From Dactylellina haptotyla (taxonomy: Eukaryota; Ascomycota; Orbiliomycetes; Orbiliales; Orbiliaceae): a stretch of DNA of 64,000 nucleotides. Made by a program: the position numbers and the translations under genes. Below, one piece after another: positions 57,306 through 64,000 of the stretch (its first letter is position 1; each line of letters begins with the position of its first letter). The stretch spans positions 2,728,001-2,792,000 of the forward strand of contig CM062384.1 of NCBI GenBank assembly GCA_031310005.1, read 5' to 3'. The notes under the pieces are model-generated. The model had not been told where the DNA came from. It saw nothing but the letters and a program-made list of their open reading frames with translations, and ran no database searches.

Positions 57306-58717
57306 ATGACGAACAAATTATTAGTAGCAGCTTTGTTGCTAGCTCCCGGAGCAATAGCCCAATCTCCCCTCTATGGGCAATGTGGAGGGTAAGTAGTTTA
57401 CCAACTTGCTTCCTTGAGAGGATTTGGATAGTCTAGCTAATAGTGCTTTGTAGTATCGGATGGACTGGACCCACCACTTGCGTCTCTGGCTCCACCTGCG
57501 TTTACTCGTAAGCGTGGACATCTAACTTATATCTTTGAAGGAGTGATCTGACACTTTGTACTAGGAATGACTACTACTCCCAGTGTCTTCCCGGTTCGGC
57601 AGGAACCACGACTACAACCAAGACCACGACTACCACTAGCAAGGCTACGACTACCACCAGCAAGGCAGCCACTACTACCACCGCATCGTCATCGACTAAC
57701 TGCCAAGCGGCCGCCCATGGTTTCGCCTCCCTTAACGGTGGTACCACTGGAGGAAACGGTGGCACAGTTGTCGTTGTCAACAATTGGGCTGATCTTAAGA
57801 AGTATGCTACTTCGTCTGGCAAATATGTCATCAAGGTGTCTGGCAAGATCGTTGCCACCACCACCGGAGAGGAGATTCCAGTCACAAATGACAAGACTAT
57901 CGTCGGCATCGGTTCTACTGGTGAGATCTACGGTGGCGGTTTTGGATTCAAGAATGTTAAGAACATCATCATTCGAAACTTAAAGATCGGTATGCTAGAG
58001 CCCTTCTCAAAATGACATTAGCGCTTTACCTAATATGAGAATTATCACGATAGGAAACACCTACGATGGTGACTGGGATGGAAAGACCCACGACTGGGAT
58101 GGTATCCAGTCTGATACTTCTACCAACATCTGGGTCGACCACTGCATCTTTGAGCGTGGTGCCGACGGTCTTATCGATCTTCGATTGGACTCCAACTACA
58201 TTACCATCTCTTACACCACTTTCCGAAACCACAACAAAGTTCTCGGAATCGGTAGGTCCATACTCATACTAAGATTCTTACATAGGCGAAGACGCTTACT
58301 CATCCGATACCTGCAGGTTGGACCGACAATGTCATCACCCAGGCCACCATTCACCACTGCTACTTCCAAAACGTGGGACAGCGTAACCCATCGGCCGACA
58401 ATTTGAAATACGCCCATCTCTACAACAACTATCTCAACAATGCCACTTCCTATGGCCACTACTCCCGCGGTTACACCAACATGAAACTCGAAAACGTCTA
58501 CTTTGAGAAGGTCCACAACCCAATCACTCGTGATAGTACCGCTATCCTCGGGGCCAGCGGATGTACCTTTGTCAGCTGCACTGGTTCTACTGCTGCCAAC
58601 AGTGGAACAGCATTCAACCCGAGCTCTTTCTACTCTTATACACTTGATTCCACCGCCAATGTTCCCAGCATCGTCAAGGCTAACGCCCAGCCATTGGCTA
58701 CCATTTGCCCGAGTTAA
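57306..58717 (+). CDS. Secreted CBM1-pectate lyase (PL1 family)
   Basis: Extracellular lyase cleaving pectate by beta-elimination. Exons 57306-57388, 57454-57507, 57565-57989, 58054-58251 and 58317-58717 give 386 residues. Signal peptide 1-18, then an N-terminal CBM1 cellulose-binding module (YGQCGGIGWTGPTTC... YYSQCL), a ~35-residue Thr/Ser/Lys linker, and a right-handed beta-helix domain. PL1 features: TIVGIGSTGEIYGGGFG, the Ca-binding region DWDGIQSDTSTNIWVDHC, ADGLIDLRLDSNYITISY, and QRNPSADNLKYAHLYNN. At the position of the RxPxxR catalytic motif the sequence is RNPSAD, lacking the last Arg; I think this is a clade feature, but cannot check. A cellulose-anchored pectinase fits growth on plant cell walls. 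Confidence 0.93.
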
Positions 58718-59307
58718 GTGGGTGTCACGCCTCATGACCCAGTATATAGAGGGAAGTTGGAATTGTATATAGTCGACGATTAGTGACCTGTGTATATATA
58801 AGGATATATCTGGTATTTTTTCGACGTCGTCAGTCTTAATTCCAAGTACATGTGCATATCCATTACGTCAAAACTTTGACTTAAAATTGAAATGGAAAGA
58901 TCCCCCGAGGGCTCTATCCTCCAACGCCACATAGATACTTCAGCGTGCATGTTTGCTTCATCAATATTACCCAAGCGAGTTCCGGCTTTTACCTTGTGAG
59001 CCTCAAGGTGAATGCACACCGACGGCCGGGTGGGTCTAGAACTTGAGCTCGCCCATGCAAGGAAAAATGTGTTGTTCAGTGAGACACCCACTCTGATCCT
59101 TCACCAAGCCGACGGCAAACTCCTTCGACGTGGGCTAAACCTCAGCGCTTCTTGTCAAGTAGATATCATAATATCACAACTTACCTTCACGGAAAAAAAA
59201 GGGACTATCAAGCAAGGGATATAAACTAACGGCTGCTGAAAGCACATGCAGCTACGGGATCTCGCATAATTATTCACTACCAATTCCTTACAAACGAGAG
59301 ACAAAAA
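58718..59307. other. Intergenic spacer
   Basis: 590 bp, 3' flank of the lyase and promoter of the acetyltransferase. No coding signal. Confidence 0.5.
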
Positions 59308-60045
59308 ATGTCTCAATCGGAGGCACCTTCATCCAACGGAGATTCTCAGGCGACCTCTGCCAGGGCAGCTCGCTTCACGATATCACCGGCGACATATGAG
59401 GATATACCCGACGTAGGCAAGCTTTTTACGCTCTATGCAGGATCCCTGAATATCGACCTCGCATTTCAATTCTTCGCTGAGGAGCTCGCGGAGCTACCAG
59501 GAAAATATGCTCCACCTGACGGCCAGATTCTGCTCGCCAAACTCGCTCCACAGGCATCGGAGTCGCAGGAACAAAACGGACATTCCAATGGTGGAAACGG
59601 GCAATTGCAAGAGTCAATTGATCAAACTGACGACGAGTTATCTCACCAGCAAGTTACGGCGTTAAGCACAGTGGCAAACCCATATGATGTCGAGAGCCTT
59701 ATTAACGACGATAATATAACTGAGGCCATCGGTTGTGTCGCACTTCGACCCATCACATTCTCGCCACAGTGGGACCGAGGTGAACCCAACATCAAGAAAT
59801 GCGAAATGAAGCGGTTATACACCCTGCCTTCAACGCGAGGACAGGGGGTGGGGAAAGCATTGATTGAAGGGATATTAAAGGTCGCGCAGGAGATGGGGTA
59901 TGATGAGATGTACCTGGATACCTTGCCGACAATGACGGCGGCGTTGGGGGTGTATGAGAGGTTTGGCTTCGTCCGGACGGAGCCGTACTACCACAACCCG
60001 AACGAAGGTGTTGTGTTCCTGGTCAAGAAGCTTCGAGCGACCTAA
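59308..60045 (+). CDS. GNAT-family N-acetyltransferase
   Basis: Single exon, 245 residues. Predicted cytosolic acetyl-CoA-dependent acyltransferase. The GNAT fold spans about 20-243: N-terminal FTISPATYEDIPDVGKLF, an insert of about 50 low-complexity residues (SQEQNGHSNGGNGQLQ), AIGCVALRPI, CEMKRLYTLPSTRGQGVGKAL (motif A with the acetyl-CoA pyrophosphate loop R-G-Q-G-V-G), then YDEMYLDTLPTMTAALGVYERFGF (motif B) and a C-terminal strand. LYTLPSTRGQGVGKAL followed by LDT..TM..A..LYE.FGF is typical of small-molecule GNATs of the YsnE/ArgA-like type. The substrate is not identifiable. Neighbours give no functional hint. Confidence 0.9.
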   Translation: MSQSEAPSSNGDSQATSARAARFTISPATYEDIPDVGKLFTLYAGSLNIDLAFQFFAEELAELPGKYAPPDGQILLAKLAPQASESQEQNGHSNGGNGQLQESIDQTDDELSHQQVTALSTVANPYDVESLINDDNITEAIGCVALRPITFSPQWDRGEPNIKKCEMKRLYTLPSTRGQGVGKALIEGILKVAQEMGYDEMYLDTLPTMTAALGVYERFGFVRTEPYYHNPNEGVVFLVKKLRAT

Positions 60046-62188
60046 CCCAGTTCACGCAGATGGCAACATTATTCAAGGGCATAAACGGACGGATGGTTAC
60101 GCATTGTGTTTCTAGAGGTCTCATTTTTGGTGGAAATATAGAATAGAAGCGAAGGATCGCAAACATCAGCAAGCCTCCTCTAATGCGAATTTCGAAGACT
60201 CAATTTCTCTTAGAGACTTATTTTCGGGGCGTTGGCGTCATATATATCGCGGAATTAAGTGGCTCGCGAAATGTAACCTCTTCTGCGCACCGTTGGCACC
60301 CAACCTTCTAAGCGAGTGTGTCATCCAAGATTTCTGTGGATTTCGTGTGGAGGTAGCAGGCAAATAGTCGTCACCTCGCAGGCCGTGCATATGCGTCTGT
60401 CTGTGTCTGTCTGGATATGCAAACGCACTGTTTGACTTTAGTACATTTCTTTTGCATGTTATCGGCACCCCTATTTTCGTTTGTCTGAATTATGTGAACG
60501 ATTCAACGATAGCGGACTAGATTCTGGACCATTTTGTTGCAATCGACAACCGCATCCGAAAGGGAGACAACGCCAGTTGCAAAGAAAAAGTACTCAGGAC
60601 CTCGCTTACGAGCAGCAGCGACCCGGCCAGATGCATTGCCATGTTGGCACGGGATTGGATCGAAGCACACCTCGCTTACAGGCCTTTCAAAGATGGACTC
60701 CTCTGCTTCATTCTTGCGTCGCCGGTGCGGCTCTTTGTGATCCATCATATGCATTTCGCCTCAATAACGTCCCCGATCGATCGTGAGAAGCCGTAGAGGC
60801 ATCTAAAGAAAGCTCAGAGAAATATCATCTCCAGAATCGATTGATATTATCTCAGACCCACCTCAAGATTTCAAATATAAATAGCAATTTGTCCAATCTG
60901 CCGTTGACGAGCCAGTATCGCACCATGGATGGGGGCTTGGACTCTCGTGGCTGCTCCTGAAACGCTAAACCGAAACAGGCGTCAGGGCCTTCCGGTTCTG
61001 GCAATAAAGTCTCAAACAGGCATTTTTCGAATTTCGAAGGCTGCCTTCTAGCGCCGGTTGAATATCCAGATTGAGCCTTGTGTGATTCTCGCTGCCTCAC
61101 TTGCTTATTCGCCGTTCCTTTTTTAATGCACGTACGAGCCAAATGCAGGCAGGTACCTCTTTGCTGCGGAGCTGCGGTTGAAACAACGATCTCTTAAACC
61201 CTCCACTCCAGGAACTGCGGCGGAACGATTAAGAACCAAGAAATCATTTCTAATTCGAATTAATTGGCAACCTTTTGGTGCTTTCTCATTTCGCCTCCCT
61301 GCAGTACCGCAGTCGCAACACGCATGGTGGAGAAAGACAAGCTAGGTTTCTAAATACCGAGTTTGTCAATTTACTCGAAAGAGGTAAACAAGCCACCAAA
61401 TAGCGATGCTCGAAAGGCGCTTTTTTGAAGAAGCATGCACCAAGGGACGGGTTTATGCCTTGTGCTCTTATACTGAAACCATCAAATCGGAACCCATGGT
61501 ACCAGTGGTTTTTGAATTTAACCCGTTCCGTGCAAGACAACAGTACGAATGTAGGTACGGTTTTGGATCAAAAAAAGAATTTGTATTCTCCTCTGTGCGG
61601 CGGGGCTAGAATACCTTGGTTTAGATATGTCTTCCCACCCAAGAATAAAAAAAGTGAATGAGACCGACGGGTTCAAAGTCAACCAAAATAGAATCGATTC
61701 CGGAAGCCTACCCTTCCCGCCCCCATCCTGATTATTCCTGTTAGATTACGGACGATCTTATTATATTAGATATATAAATATATATACAACGTCAACTTGC
61801 AACTTCTCGGTTGGAGATTAAATTGAGATCGAACTTTGCAGTCCTTGATTGAAAAGAAAAAACAAGCGAAGCACTACTTTATTCCGACGAACCTTCTTTT
61901 TCGAACGCGATCTCCCTTCCTCCAACCATAAACGATTTAAGCGACGTTAATCAAACTATTTTTGAGAGCCCCGCCAACACACGACTCCGACCAGCAGCCA
62001 GAAGAAAAGAAAATATAATAACGTACAAAAAAGCCGTCATAGCAGATTTGCTTTATCTTGGAGAACCTGCGCTCGTGCTTTACACTGGGGAAAATAAGAA
62101 AGATTGCCGAGGGGTAACTACTTAAGAACTCTACAAATATTTGTCAAAGAAGCGTTGTCTAGGTTCTCTTCTTTTCTCTCCTTTCAGT
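60046..62188. other. Intergenic region
   Basis: 2.1 kb upstream of the last gene. The last ~400 bp (61790-62188) look like promoter and 5' leader. Overlapping short ORFs on both strands have no motif. Nothing else recognised. Confidence 0.45.
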
Positions 62189-63131
62189 ATGCCTCTGCGT
62201 GAAGTTGAGACGAAAAAACCTACCAATTCACTCTTTCAACTCAAAGAACTTCAGAGTCTGCACCCAGAAGCTATGGAGAACTTAATCGCTTCGATAAAAT
62301 ACCTCCTTTCCCTTAACGTAAGTTCTATAATTTTTTTAGAAAAGATGTCCTTGGCAATATCAATAACTGACAATTGCACAATATTAGACTCCATCAATCA
62401 GCATCCTAGTCAACTCTTTCACAAGCAGCAGACACACCGACGGGAAAATCCAACTCCTCGAAGACTGGATTGATTCCCACCAGAGACCGAACCCATTAGA
62501 CCTTCTCGAGCGGATGCTGAAATACTGCATCTCGGAAGCGTGGGCGAACCAAGAGTCTCTCCCGTACGCCCCATTATCTCTTCGACGAGATATCCCTCTG
62601 CAGGGCGAATTACAAAATGTACACCGTGCACTCGATATAGCGAGACGTTGCGATCCAGACTACTCGGAGCTGCACTCGACGTACGACCAGGTCGCACAGA
62701 GCGTCCAAAACGGAGCCTGGAGCCGATGGCTTGGCAGCCTTAGCGGAGTCTTGGCAGAAGAGGACCTGGAAGATATCCGCTCCAGCCTGCGAGGGATATG
62801 CGCGGAACAAATGTATAGCGAAATTCCTAGTCTTTATATTCGAATTACATATCTACTGGCTTCCAGCGGAGGTCTATTATCCACACCGGCTGCTCGGTAT
62901 GGCAATTCGACTTACGCAGTTCTCGATTATTACTTTGACAATATTATTGTTAGGAAGTTGGAGACTATCTATGGGAGTCCGGTGCGGGAGGTCTTCTATA
63001 CTAAGGGCAAAGATTGCTCGGAGACCGATAGGAAGCTGATCTCGATACTGGCCAGCCGGCAGACCGATTGGGATGCCATTTACAAGAACCTGAAGGCTTC
63101 AACGGTCACCGGTATGGCGCAGACCTTTTAA
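62189..63131 (+). CDS. Conserved-looking cytosolic protein, unknown function
   Basis: Two exons (62189-62317, 62388-63131) give 290 residues. No signal peptide or TM segment. The chain is mostly alpha-helical and charged: NSLFQLKELQSLHPEAMENL, IQLLEDWIDSHQRPNPLDLL, VHRALDIARRCDPDYSELHS, LEDIRSSLRGICAEQMYSEI, and SETDRKLISILASRQTDWDA near the end. No catalytic motif is evident and I cannot name a family. The clean junction (AAC then ACT, phase 0), the long open second exon and a balanced composition support a real gene. Start chosen as the first ATG in the frame, 24 nt after a TTTGTCAAAG leader. Confidence 0.8.
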
Positions 63132-64000
63132 AATCCGCCCTTCCAATTATACTCTTTGGAAGTTATCCTTTATTTTATTTTTATTTTTATATTTATATTT
63201 GCTTTTATCCAATTCCCTTACATTTCTTTGCCTCTTCCTGTACACTTTCCTATACACGAACGCCATTTCCATTTCTTCTTGTTGATTTTCTTTCATATAC
63301 CAGCTGGCCAGCCTTACCTGTTTTCTGTCAACTTTAGCGACTTGATTCTTGAGACGCATCACATGCCTGTTCAAAGTTCACTGTACACTCTTACCATTAA
63401 ACCCTTGAGATCCATCACACAGCCATTGTAATTTTAGATTAATTAGGTCATCCTGCGAATAAAAGTTTCCGAATCACCACATCCCTCTGACCGATCGCAC
63501 TCGTTGATTATCTCAGCTGGCCTGCTAGCTGCTTGTGTTGTCTACCGTTCAGCCGCCGACCTCGAAACCCGCCGAGCTGGACAGCGTTGTGGCTGGTGGT
63601 AAGATAATACCAACAGCCCTAAACTTGGGCTGAATCCATGAAAGGGACGTCGACCCGGTAATCAATTGTTCGCCGAAGCATATGAATTTGCGAAAAAAGC
63701 ACTGAACCGTAATGATTGACTTTAAAAGTTATGTACAGTAATGTGATACTAATCGCCTCGGTCGCGCCTTAGTAAAGCCTGTAACGCTCGACTAACAGAC
63801 AGTAATCAGATTTGTCATCGGGGTGCTAACCACAGACGGCAGTGCCGGGTTTATCCGGGACGCAACAAAAGAGGGTATGCAGGGTGCGAAAAAGCTTGGT
63901 ATACATACAAACTGACATCCTACCCCTCCATGCATAGCATTCGTCATAGGGAATTTTCCATATAGGCTTCCGGCCGGAGCACACGATATCGGATAGGCCA
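63132..64000. other. 3' flank to the window edge
   Basis: T-rich 3' flank (TTTTATTTT-like tract at 63168-63210), then 0.7 kb without coding signal. Confidence 0.45.

Overview
This is nuclear DNA of a filamentous ascomycete (Pezizomycotina). Nearly every gene is split by short GT-AG introns, mostly 46-75 nt and often with a CTAAC/CTAAT-like branch site. Genes are monocistronic and separated by AT-rich spacers of 0.3-4 kb, and typical filamentous-fungal families are present. A secreted CBM1-pectate lyase and many small secreted proteins suggest a plant-associated lifestyle, perhaps Leotiomycetes; that placement is inference. I found no rRNA, tRNA, CRISPR array, intact transposon or telomere repeat.

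Layout. 0-7.4 kb is metabolic: a Dal5/Soa1-type MFS permease (cut by the left edge) lies divergent from a TauD/JLP1-type 2-oxoglutarate sulfonate dioxygenase, followed by a two-domain soluble ABC ATPase. 7.7-21.5 kb is rich in secreted proteins: a 14-cysteine protein, a Thr-rich module protein, a small protein with a possible beta-trefoil fold and no signal peptide, a sphingomyelinase D-like phospholipase, a small Ala/Ser-rich secreted protein and a large DUF7029/DUF7223-like protein whose frame breaks near its 3' end. 21.6-34 kb is conserved: an RGG-tailed microbial-type PARG, an ELO elongase, a Kre9/Knh1-like cell-surface protein with a TM anchor, and a small multi-TM protein with a 12-nt exon.

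34.6-53 kb looks accessory. It holds two tandem paralogous small nuclear-type proteins ending in a DADGD-[VT]-[VI]-[ML] motif plus a W-T-x-[VI]-RRYY tail, a long Pro/Ala/Val-rich ORF interrupted by TAG, a 1254-residue secreted protein with Apple/PAN-like domains, a small secreted protein and a frameshifted pseudogene that keeps a DGDVVM motif. Several perfect palindromes, hairpins and tandem repeats lie here. 53.4-63.1 kb returns to ordinary genes: an ACSF3-type (malonyl-CoA synthetase-like) acyl-CoA ligase, a CBM1-PL1 pectate lyase, a GNAT acetyltransferase and a conserved cytosolic protein of unknown function.

The best candidates for something undescribed are (a) the DGDVVM/RRYY small-protein family with its decaying neighbours and (b) the unnamed secreted module (CNxDxxLR...ACSC...TVTV) shared by the genes at 10.2-11.4 kb and 43.4-47.3 kb. 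All gene models come from reading frames and splice signals only; no homology search was run.
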